The notes beneath the pieces are model-generated. The model worked only from the letters and a program-made list of their open reading frames with translations. It searched no databases and was not told where the DNA came from. This document shows positions 1 through 9,785 of a DNA stretch of 64,000 nucleotides, piece after piece. A program made the position numbers and the translations under genes. Position 1 is the stretch's first letter; each line of letters opens with the position of its first letter. This stretch comes from Panagrolaimus kolymaensis (taxonomy: Eukaryota; Nematoda; Chromadorea; Rhabditida; Panagrolaimidae): the NCBI GenBank assembly GCA_028622995.1, contig JAJQJQ010000004.1, forward strand, positions 2,480,001 through 2,544,000, given 5' to 3'.

Positions 1-232
1 CTTTTTTGTTATCAAAAAAAGTATAAAGAAGAAAGTGAAGAAATTTGGTCGTTATTTGCCATAATAACACTGCACATTGATAAGATTATTTATGGCTTGC
101 TTTCCTCGTTAACGCAATCCATTGATAAAAGTAATGCTTGTGCAAGAATTTCATATAAAAAGAAAGCCGTAAAACTTTTTAATTTCTTAAAATAAAAAAT
201 TTGTTGTTGAAAAATACTTTATTTATTTAAAA

Positions 233-1000
233 ATGAGACATAACTCTGTTAGCGCAAAGGAAGGATTACCAGATTTAATAGCAACTGAAAAACCTTCTCT
301 TCCTCAATACGATGGAGCTTTTGCTGTAACTGTAACACCCTCAATTGTTGAAGCTATTAACACATGTTTGAATGGACCGACTGGAAATATTCAATTATTA
401 GATAACTTTCTTTTTAAAGATGGTACAACTCCTTGGAGAACTATTAATCCTTCAAGTGAAATTATTCATCAACCACACGAAGCTCCGCCACCAAGTTGGA
501 TTATTACGTCATTGGATAATCAAAGTAAAAGTCCATCAGCTTCTTCTATTCCACCTTTATCACCTTCATTTTTTATGGATGTTGATTATGTACCCGAAAT
601 TATTGATAAAAGTATATATTTATCAAATAAAAATTTAAGTCGCGGTATTTCCGTAAATTCTGATAGCTCTGAAATATTGGATAACCATTACGAAAATCGA
701 ACTCCATCCACTTCACCTGAACTCAATGCTCTCGCTCCCAAAGGTAGTCGTGGCCGTCGTTTATCTTCTCCAGAAAAGGAAAAAAAGAGGCAAAATCTTA
801 ATAAAGAAAGTCAAAAACGAACTCGAGAACATATCCAAAGTGTCAAAGAAGCATATGGAATAAATGATAAGTTAATAAAAAATATTCACCACCGTTATCT
901 TATTAACGGAGGATACGATGCTCCTCAACTTTTAAATGAATTATTAGCGCATTACCAAACTTTCCCACTCAAAAAAAGACATTCAAAGAAAAAACATTGA
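233..1000 (+). CDS. Unknown intronless protein with basic C-terminal region
   Basis: Uninterrupted 255-residue ORF beginning at the first ATG after an in-frame stop-rich AT leader and ending in TGA. I do not recognise the family. The N-terminal two thirds are Ser/Pro-rich and look disordered. From about residue 170 the chain becomes strongly basic (GSRGRRLSSPEKEKKRQ, then NLNKESQKRTREH), followed by a predicted helical stretch and a lysine/histidine-rich tail. The basic block could be a nuclear localisation signal or a DNA/RNA-contact region. It resembles a bZIP basic segment only loosely and no leucine heptad follows, so I do not call it bZIP. The absence of introns is unusual next to its neighbours; it could be the last exon of a gene starting before the window. 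Composition is too varied for a chance AT-rich ORF, so I judge it real. Confidence 0.6.
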   Translation: MRHNSVSAKEGLPDLIATEKPSLPQYDGAFAVTVTPSIVEAINTCLNGPTGNIQLLDNFLFKDGTTPWRTINPSSEIIHQPHEAPPPSWIITSLDNQSKSPSASSIPPLSPSFFMDVDYVPEIIDKSIYLSNKNLSRGISVNSDSSEILDNHYENRTPSTSPELNALAPKGSRGRRLSSPEKEKKRQNLNKESQKRTREHIQSVKEAYGINDKLIKNIHHRYLINGGYDAPQLLNELLAHYQTFPLKKRHSKKKH

Positions 1001-1378
1001 CTTTTATTTTTATCGTTTTTTATTACATAACCTACAGTAATATTTTTGTGTAATACCAAAAAAATATTGGTATTAATTTTGTTTTGAAGTTTAGTTCGTT
1101 TAGAAAGAAATTGTACATTTTGCTTTTTAAAAATCCACTAATCTCCATTTATGTTTTAAAGAATTTTAAATATAAATAGTTTTTAATCTTTTAAGCTTTA
1201 TGATATCATAGTAAAATATCTTTTAAAAACAAGAAAAAAGATAATTTTCATGCTAACAATTTCTAAAAGCATTCACTTGTAAAATTAACAATTTTTTGTT
1301 TTGAAAAAAATAAAAGTGAAAAGTGAAATAGAGAGGAATTCAAAGCAACACATGCATCATTCTAACCTTCGGTGTTCA
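1001..1378. other. Intergenic, no gene seen
   Basis: AT-rich spacer between the unknown ORF and tRNA-Ser. I see no ORF, RNA or repeat that I can support. Confidence 0.5.
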
Positions 1379-1460
1379 GCTGCTATGGCCGAGTGGTTAA
1401 GGCGACAGACTTGAAATCTGTTGGGAATTTCCCGCGTAGGTTCAAATCCTGCTGGCAGCG
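1379..1460 (+). tRNA. tRNA-Ser (anticodon UGA)
   Basis: The 7-bp acceptor stem pairs 1379-1385 with 1453-1459 (one G-U). The anticodon arm is ACAGA/TCTGT (1405-1409 with 1417-1421) around loop CTTGAAA, giving anticodon TGA at 1412-1414. A long variable arm typical of tRNA-Ser follows, then the T arm GTAGG-TTCAAAT-CCTGC and discriminator G at 1460. The A box (TGGCCGAGTGG) and B box (GGTTCAAATCC) are intact and there is no intron. It decodes UCA and wobble-related serine codons. Confidence 0.95.
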
Positions 1461-1801
1461 TTGATAAACATTTTTTTATCTTTTCATAATTTTTATTTTT
1501 TTTTTGGTAAAAAAAAAATACGTAGGCTGTTTTGTTTGTTTGTTTAACAAAAATAATTTAACACTTTTTTTTGCAAATGTTTTTGAAATTCATTAGTTCA
1601 GTAAAGCATAAATGTTTTGTTCGCTTTTTTCGATTCTTCTTTAAAAAATTAAACAAAAGATTGTCTTCGTCGTCGATGTTTTCGTCAGCTTCTTCTTAAC
1701 TCAAGAAAAAAAAGAAGAGGATGCATTCTCGAGATTTAAGGAAGCAGAAACTTGAAAACTTTTTTGTTAAAAACATTTTCGAAAGAAAGTTTGTGGAGAT
1801 A
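1461..1801. other. Intergenic, presumed 5' region of the FLP precursor
   Basis: AT-rich stretch upstream of the FLP gene start at 1802. An in-frame upstream ATG exists at 1721, but the extra 27 residues are basic and would bury the signal peptide, so I treat 1721-1801 as leader. Confidence 0.4.
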
Positions 1802-2508
1802 ATGGCGGTGTTGTCATTTTTTGGTGTTTGTTTAATTTTAAGTTTGAGTTTATTTCTAAAAGCTCAGGAACAAACCCTTGCCGCAATGTGTGATAGTTTT
1901 CCACAACTTCATATTTGTGAAAATTGTAAGTATTATTGCTCATCATTTTTTTAGATTGTAAAAAGGATGGATGATTTTCAGATTCAACTGAAACGCCACC
2001 AACAAATGAAGCCAAAACTTTGGGAGTTCGAGCAGCAGTTTTAGCAAAAGCTTTTGAGCCACATCGACCTAATTATATGAGGTAGGGCTTGCAATAGTTT
2101 TAGGATAAAAGTTATCTAATTGGATGATTTAGATTTGGTAAACGTATGTTTGGAGATGAAATGTCACCCATAAGCTCAAATTATAGAAAGTAAGCAAGAG
2201 ACTTTGTTCAAAAGCTTTTTTTACTAAGGTTTTTTATTTTTAGATTTGGCAAACAAAGGTCATCCTATATGAGATTTGGTAAACGCGCTGATTCCGGTGA
2301 AACTAATGTTCCCAGGTATAAATTCTTTCTTCCATAGCCTTTATAATGCGACACACTAATTTTTTTCTTTGAATTTTTCAACCCAAAAACTTGCAACTTC
2401 TAACTTCGAAATGCCTTTTTTTTAATTTCCAGATTTGGTAAACAAAAATCATCATACATGCGATTTGGAAAACGATCGGATGCATTTGATGCTGAAGTTT
2501 CCAAATAA
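1802..2508 (+). CDS. FMRFamide-like neuropeptide precursor, YMRFG type (FLP-6-like)
   Basis: Five exons: 1802-1925, 1982-2081, 2133-2189, 2244-2315, 2433-2508 (142 residues). The start at 1802 gives a clean signal peptide (MAVLSFFGVCLILSLSLFL). Residues about 28-40 hold a CDSFPQLHIC segment, like the CAAYPNLKSC segment of the flp-6 gene at 35 kb. Amidation-type sites (G followed by K/R) end the predicted peptides RPNYMRFG, RSSYMRFG and KSSYMRFG. Two more joins give odd ends, NYRKFG and NVPRFG. Processed peptides would be secreted, C-terminally amidated and act on neuropeptide GPCRs. Introns 2-5 all split the Arg (or Lys) codon just before FG, exactly as in flp-6, so the two genes are probably paralogous. 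Two sites carry KQ rather than KR after the amidation glycine, so those peptides may be processed poorly. Family assignment is firm; the flp number is not. Confidence 0.85.
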
Positions 2509-5500
2509 TAAAAATAATAATCAAGTCTCATTCCATCCATTCATGACTTCTAAAAATTAATTGTTGCCATGGTGAACAATTAATAAATTAAATAATAATA
2601 ATATTTTTTGTGGTGTGCATTTATGCTTGTTTGCTGTTTTGTAAAATAAAATTTTCTTTTCTGTCATTAATGTTGTATGCTATAAATTCAATAATAAATT
2701 CTATGAAAGATAGGTATTTAGAATTTGTGAATTTTTTTAAATCACTGCAAAATTTGAAGGAGAAAAAAGATTATTTACGTGTCTCGAAAAAAACCTTTAA
2801 TAAAAAATTAAAAATAATGCATTTTTTGGAAGAGGGCCAATTTTTGCTTGCTTTTTTTCAATAATCTTTCAAAAGCTTTTTTTTTGTTGCACGAAAGGGA
2901 AAAGGGTGAATTTAAAATTCATCAAAAACATCAAAGACCTCCAACCTGATGCAGTTTTTTTTTCATTTGCTTTAGAAAAAGCCAACAAAAAATAAAAGAA
3001 TGTTGAAGAATAGAATCGAAGAAAGACAAATTTTGTTTTACACAATATTCACCTGGCCTTTTTTAGTTGCAAATTTTAGAATTCTTTGAATTTCGTCTAG
3101 CGTGTTGCATTATTTTTTTAATAAATAGAATTTGCTCAAAATTGAACATGTTTAAAAAATATTGAACTTCAATTTAATAGAATTTATCGATATGACGTTT
3201 ACATATTACTCGACAATTTTGTGTATTGATTCAGTTTCACTTCCGCTTTAACCACATGAACCAAGCTCATAATGTTCCATCACTCTCTTTGTTTAATCTA
3301 TCTTTTTACTTTTTATGTTGCGTTTCCCTTTTTTGTATTGTTTGTTGAGACTTTTTTTTTGCATTCTATGAGCTAATTTCTAATTTAAAATAAACTATTT
3401 TTGTTCCCTAAAAGGGCAAAAGGAAATGTTCTTCCTTCTATTATTTTTTGTTGTCAAAAATTAATGCTTATTTCTTCCTTTTTTAGTTTTTTAAAAATGG
3501 TTGCCTCAAAAAAAAGAAACGTTTTGCAAGAAAAATAATAATTGCTTTTTAGGCTTTTACAATAAAAATAAGAATTTTTTGAACAAAAATTTTAATTTGA
3601 TTAATTTTTTTAATAATTCTTGGAAATATTTAATTTTTTTGTTTGTAATTTTCTTTTACTCTTAAAAATACTATATCGTTTCATAACAATTGCAATTGTT
3701 GAGTAGCTTATTAGAAGCCAAGAATAAAAAAAGCGTGAAAAAGCAAACATTTACGACGATTGTCATTGTCAGAAACAATCTTTTTTTTTGTGTTAACATT
3801 TCTTTCGAGAAAGACTTTGTTTATTTTTATTTTCTTTTATAATGCCAAATTTTTTTCTTCTCAATATTGGCTTTCGCTTCCTCGGCTCCAGTTTGCCATT
3901 ATTTAAATTGAAGCAAGCAGTAGGTGGTATTTTTGACTTTTCCTTACTTCTTTTTGAATTCTTTTAAAATTAAAAAACAGTTGACAATAAATTTTTTTAT
4001 TTTGTTTTTTAAAGTAAAACAACATTGCCAAATGCAGTGTTGTAGCTTTTTTTGCAAATAGACAAAAAAAATGTTTGACTTTTCAAATAAAAAATGTATT
4101 TAATTTTAAATATTTGTATTTTCTGTAGATCTCGCGTGTTAAAGGTACTGAGCATAAAAAATAGGCGCGGAATGTTTTGCAATGTTAATCCACGAGATTA
4201 GCCTTTTTTGAGTATTACAGTAACAAGAATAAGCGGCTTGCGAAGAAATTTAATTTACAATTTATTAAAAAAAAGTTTATCCAAGTTTATTATCAATTTT
4301 GGTAATAAAATTGCTCCAAATTTGATTATAAAAGTAAACTGAAACTTGGAACATACGCTTTTTAAATTGGGTTTTAAACGTGGGCGTTTATGAAATATAT
4401 TTAAACTATATTCAACAAAATTTTCTTTTATCATACTTTTGGACCGAGTTTTTTTTAAAAAGAAGAATGTCAGTAAAATTTAGCTTTAGGCGATGCTTTT
4501 TGGGCTAGACATTATTTCTTCCCCATCATCATTTATTACGTATTTTTCTTTTTTATAAAACATCTGCTTATTTTCCATTCAAAAAAATGGACTTCATTGA
4601 TACGTCAAAAAATAAAAATAAAAAGAACGGAAATTCTTATTGTTCGTTTACTTCCTTTTTTCTTTTCTTTTTTATTGTTAAAAATTTCCATTCTTTCCGT
4701 TTAATTGTTAAATTTGTGAATGATAGCCTTATTGGTTTTGTAGCCTTTTTTGAGGGAACATTTAAATAATAAAATTTTAAAATACTTTACAAAAAATTTG
4801 AGATTAAATAGATGAATTCTTATTAGATGATACACTTTCATGTTAGTATTGCAATATTTTGGATTGCACTCGTTTAGCCGATTGTCTTACTTTAAATATA
4901 AAATCTTCTTAAAAATTTTAAGTGTTTATAAAATTCTCTTCATTTTCACTGTAATCTTCGAAATTCCATTCATAGATATTTCCATTTGCACGTATCTTAG
5001 AGAATAAAATTTTTTCTCCAATAAATAGTTCCAACAAAAACCATAAAGCATGCGTTCTCAATTTTTTTTTTCTCCTGAAGCATAAGAAAAAGCATAACTT
5101 TTCTTTTTTATATCCAATTTGAAGGCTTCCAAGTTGCTAATTCAATTTTCCATTTTTTGGGAAAAAAGAAAAGAAGAAGGCTCTTCTCTTCTTAGCTCTC
5201 TATCATATCTTTTTCTTATATTTTTTTTATGCTTGTCACACATATTTCCATCTCGCTTATTCTTCTACTTAAAACTTTTTTTAAACTAATTTTGCCTTCA
5301 ATTATTATTTTCCGTTTTGTGTCTATGTCGTCTATGTTCATCCTATTTTCTTAAAAAGTTATTACATAGAAGTAAAAGAACGATAAAAGGAAGTTTGCCT
5401 TTTTTGAAAATTGAAAAAAAGAAGTTATGACCGAAGGGAGTCGTCACCAACCAGGCTTTTGGGTTATTGAAGCTTCAAAAAAAATAAATGACTCAACCAT

Positions 5501-7498
5501 TTTTTTTGTTTCTGCACTTTTGCTTTTTACCCTTTTAGCTTATACAACGCATTTTTTAAATTGCAGGAACATAAGATTGAATTTTCAACGATAGCCGTCA
5601 AAATAAGCTTCTTTGGTCTCATCTTTCCTTTGCCATCGTCCTCATTTTCATCATGGTTTTTTTCTTACATTTAAAAAACATGCAAGCAAGATAGCAAAGG
5701 ACGCTGCATCCGCTTTCATAAGCTTCTTTTAAAAAAATCTCAAGAGTTTGACATTTCAAGAAAAGAATGCTCTTAAAATTTTTTTTGAATATTCTTTTTA
5801 CAAGTTTTAGTAATTTTTATTTATCAGATAAGAAAATCTCGTTATAATCGCCTTTTCACAAAAATCTTTTAAGAAATATTTTTTATTTATTTTTCTTTGC
5901 CATTTGTAAGACACAATGGGATGTCTCACACGTCGAAATGTGAAAAAGTTAATCATAAATAAAGATTTTTTGAGGTTTATAAATAACGACAATGCTTTTG
6001 GGAATTTGTTTTAGTCATTTATTTTCGATGAATCTGGCGCGTCGAAAAATACACAAAACATGGGTCATTTTTCTTTTTCTTTTTTTTGGCTACATTAAAA
6101 ATGATGAATAGAAGGAGAGTAGCTGGCGTTAACAGCTCCTTTTCACTTCATTTATATTTTTGTTTTTCTTTTTCGAAATTGACACATATCTCTTTCTTCT
6201 TTTTTGGAGGCTAAAATCTAAGAGCCTTTTTTTCATGAGACTTTCACTGACTTTATTTTTTTTTCGAAAGCTTGCAACTTTGTTATTTTTTATTTTTGTG
6301 AATAAATCGGGTTAAAAAAAAATATTACCATCGGCATAAAAATTGATAATCTTCCTTCGAAAGACCCAACTCAAAGTTCTTCTTTTTGGAGAAGGTCATT
6401 TGCATAAACTTTGTTGCAGGCGTTAGCGTCGTCATAGAAAGAAGAATATTTTAGGAAAATCCTTTTTTAAGTAACCACGATTATATATTTTTTATGTATG
6501 TATGTGTTGTTGACAAACTCCATAACCCTTTGCTTATTCTTTCAAAATTCTTTTTGAAAATATGTTGCTTTTTATTGTTTTGGAGTTGATTAGTGAATAA
6601 TAATTATTTTCTATGTAGTTTCGGAGCCCCTTTTTGATTAGTTTTAAATTACTGGAATAAAATAAAGTTGCCGGAGATTCATGACATTCCACTCGAGCTT
6701 CATTATTTTTGTCCAGAATCAAAAGGAAACTCAACAAAGAAAATAATGAGTCAATTTATTTTTGTTAAAAAAAATCAGAGACGTCTTGGCTTTTTTTCCT
6801 GACGCTTGAGAAAGGACATTTATTAATATCTGAGTTTTTATAACTAAAAATTTTTTAGATTTTAAACACAAATTTCAAAAATTCGTAGCAAATTAACTTT
6901 AAATAAAATATTTTACAAATCAAAGCAAAAACCATTTTTAAACGCCATGTCAAAGTCTATCAGACTGACCTTTCTTTTTTTTCTAATCATAATTAGGATA
7001 ATTTTCACTACTCTTCTGTCTGGGTGCTTGAAAAAAAAGAATAGCTTATAATTTTTTTCTCTTCAATTTAAAAAAAATGGGTATGATGACGCTTCCAACA
7101 ATCTTGCTTTTCTTCTCCTTTTTTTACAAAACATTCTATGCTTTTTGAAAAATACAACCCTTCTTTCTTTCCTTTCATACATAGACTAATGACTTGTTGT
7201 TCTCAACATTTTTATATGTTAGTTTTTTTTGTTGTTTTTGAAAATAACGAGAAAAAAAATGCCAGTGAACGTTGTTGGCACTTACAGATATTTGACGCTT
7301 TTCGAAGTGCTAAAAAGAAAAAAGAATGCGGGGGGAGAAAACAGAGATAATTTTGTCGTGTTTTGGCATTTTTTTTCTTACACTTCCCTCTTGTTGCAAC
7401 AACGTATCACGCAATTAAAAAAAGCGTGTATTTACTCCGCTTCAACGAGTGAAACAAAAGAAGAATGTAAAGGAATGAAATAAATATGTTTGTTTTAT
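2509..7498. other. Long intergenic region, no gene seen
   Basis: About 5 kb of A/T-run-rich DNA. All ORFs are short, of low complexity and typical of chance. A possible polyadenylation signal cluster for the FLP gene (AATAAATTAAATAATAA) lies near 2580. A short inverted repeat followed by a T-run near 4128-4206 is noted separately. The interval may hold regulatory DNA for the GPCR gene downstream. Confidence 0.5.
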
Positions 7499-7500
7499 AG
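7491..7500 (+). promoter_or_regulatory. Splice acceptor just upstream of GPCR start (candidate trans-splice site)
   Basis: TGTTTTATAG ends three bases before the ATG at 7504 and no donor is needed to open the reading frame. In nematodes such acceptors close to the start codon usually receive a spliced leader. A 5'UTR cis-intron is the alternative. Confidence 0.45.
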
Positions 7501-7503
7501 AGT

Positions 7504-9195
7504 ATGGAAAATAATTTCGCAGATAATTCAACTAATATTTTATCTTTATCCTCGAGTATTTCACCTTTAATTCTTGATCGAGATGCTATAGAAAGGACAT
7601 TTATTGATAATGTAAGTTATAAAAATCCATTTCTTAAAAAAAAAATAGTTAACTTGCTTGTTTTTCAGATTGAAATATATATTTTATCAATATGTTTTGT
7701 AATAGGAGCGCCATTAAATTTAATATCCTTTTATAAACTTTCTAAAAGTTTTCGAAATTCTAAAAAACCATCCACTTCAAGAAATAACAACAATTCAGGG
7801 AATTCACAAATAAATTTATTGAGAATTCATTTAAATATTGCTGATTTAATGACTTTATTTATTTATACCACAGCTCAAATAGGATGGCTATTAACTACTC
7901 AATGGTTGGGCGGAGATTTCCTTTGTCGAATCATAAAATTCTTTTATACTTTTGTTTTTTATTTAACTTCTTTTGTTATTGTTTGCATTGCTGTGGATCG
8001 AGTATTTGGTGCATATAAATTAAGGTATGTGTAAAGTTGAAAGAAAAATAACATGGTTAATATATTTTATTTAGTAGCTTTAAAGCATCAAAATTGGCAT
8101 TTAAACGATGTCAAAAAATGTTAATTATTGCTTGGAGTTTTGCCTTTCTTCTTTCCCTTCCACAATTATATATTTTTGGTGTTGTTTCTCCGCCGGATAT
8201 GCCTGGATTTCGGTAACTTTTATTTTAACTAAAAACTTTTTCTAATTTTTATTATTATAGTCAATGTGCGCCTATTTGGATGTCAATAAAATCACAACTT
8301 GAGCATCAAGCTTCTTCACCGAATGTAACAGATGAAGAACGAGTAGTTTTATGGCATGAATATATTGCAATAGGTCAATGGGATAAAGCCTACAATATTT
8401 GCCATTTATTATTTGTATTTTGGATTCCTGCAATGGCTATCGTCATTTCATATATTTCTGTTCTTTGCATCCTAAATTCATTTTCACGTCCATCAAAAGA
8501 AACATTAAAAACTTTAAAATTAAAAAATTCTATAGTTTCGATGTTTTTAAATTCATCGCAAAGTCGAAAACAAAATGAAGAAAATAAATATGTTGCATCG
8601 TTAACTTCTCTAAATGGAATTCAACATGAAGTTATTACTCCATGTTTGCCACCTCCCGAATCGAAAGACGAGGATGCAAAAAGTTTGATGATTATTGAAG
8701 AAGAAGAAAATGGAAGGTTAGTTGATTTCAACCAAAGATTTAAAAAGTTTGCTTGTTTTTAGAAAAACCCTTCGACGCTCTCTTTCCGCTGAATCCAAGC
8801 CCATTGTGACATTACCTTTTGTTTCAACATCTCGGGAAGCTTTAAAACCCAAAAACAATACTCCCGAACAAAGCAAAGTTGGAACTATGGCTATGCAAAC
8901 TATTGCAATTGCAAGATACGTAAGCAAAAACCTTAAATAATTAATTTTGTTTATTTGCATGTTTTTGTTTTTTCAGAAAACCAAAAAGCAAGCAGCATTT
9001 ATTTTGATTGCATATTTAACTCTTTGGACTCCATATAATCTTTTTGCAATTATTAATCTCTTTGTGCCTCCAGAATCTCGAGGATATTTTCTTAATCGAA
9101 TCATGGATTTTACTCCTTTTTTAAATTCCTTGATTGTTGCAAATTCGCTTGTTAATCCATTAATCTACGGTGTCTTCAATAGAGTTAATAATTAA
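7504..9195 (+). CDS. Rhodopsin-family peptide GPCR, GnRH/AKH-receptor-like, copy A
   Basis: Six exons: 7504-7611, 7669-8024, 8075-8212, 8261-8716, 8763-8919, 8977-9195 (477 residues). Seven-transmembrane receptor with a short N-glycosylation-motif N-terminus (NNFADNSTN) and TM1 from about residue 37. TM2 carries LNIADL; an extracellular W-GGD-LC segment precedes TM3. The DRY position reads DRV. TM6 holds LWTPYN and TM7 ends NSLVNPLIY (NPxxY). The long third intracellular loop (exons 4-5) is Ser-rich. The TM2/TM3 wording and the ECL2 pattern fit the GnRH/AKH/vasopressin superfamily (nematode gnrr-type), but ligand class is inference. Intron 1 (57 bp) is a multiple of three without a stop, so retention would add 19 residues. 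It lies tail-to-tail with copy B, 590 bp away. AATAAA follows near 9224. Confidence 0.85.
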
Positions 9196-9785
9196 ACAAA
9201 ACATGATTGTTTAGTAGTTGCAATAAATTTTAAATTTATTTTAATAATTATTTTTTTACGGGTTTGTAAAAGTATTATAGAATAATAAAAGCTTTTTTGT
9301 ATGACTACAACTGTGCTTTAATGGTTTTGCTTTTAAAAGAAAGTCATCACTGACGTTTTTTAAAAATAAATTTTGTGATTCAAATTAATAACAAACGAAG
9401 TAAGCGAACATCAACTAAAACATTTCGCTAATCGCGGAAAACACATAAATTTTATCCAAAATAAATTCCGCTGAAATGAATTAAGTATTAAAAAAAAAAT
9501 ACACTTTGAAAAGCAGCTGCTAATCAGTGATTAATCACATTCTTTGAGTTTTAAAGTCTCTAATAAATTAACTAAATTTCGTTAATTTTTAAGCAACTAT
9601 CCGTTTTTATTTATTATATTTTTGTAATGTCTTTAGTTAATTTTTTGAGAAAACAAAACAAAAGATTTTATTGCAAAAAATAAAACACGTTTAATGCCAT
9701 ATATAAAATTAATAGACAGCAATGGCATGAAAAAAAGTTAACATAAAGTACCGAAATTTTAGGTGTACACCATATAAACCTTATT
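9196..9785. other. Spacer between convergent GPCR copies
   Basis: No gene. Contains two perfect short palindromes, AGCAGCTGCT at 9512-9521 and GTGATTAATCAC at 9527-9538, roughly midway between the two receptor genes. Confidence 0.5.

Noticed and set aside
233..1000. bZIP transcription factor call for the first ORF
   Set aside because: The basic block is there, but the N-x7-R/K spacing is poor and no leucine heptad follows.
1721..1801. Upstream in-frame ATG of the short FLP gene
   Set aside because: Using it would place a basic 27-residue stretch before the signal peptide; the ATG at 1802 gives a normal secretory leader.
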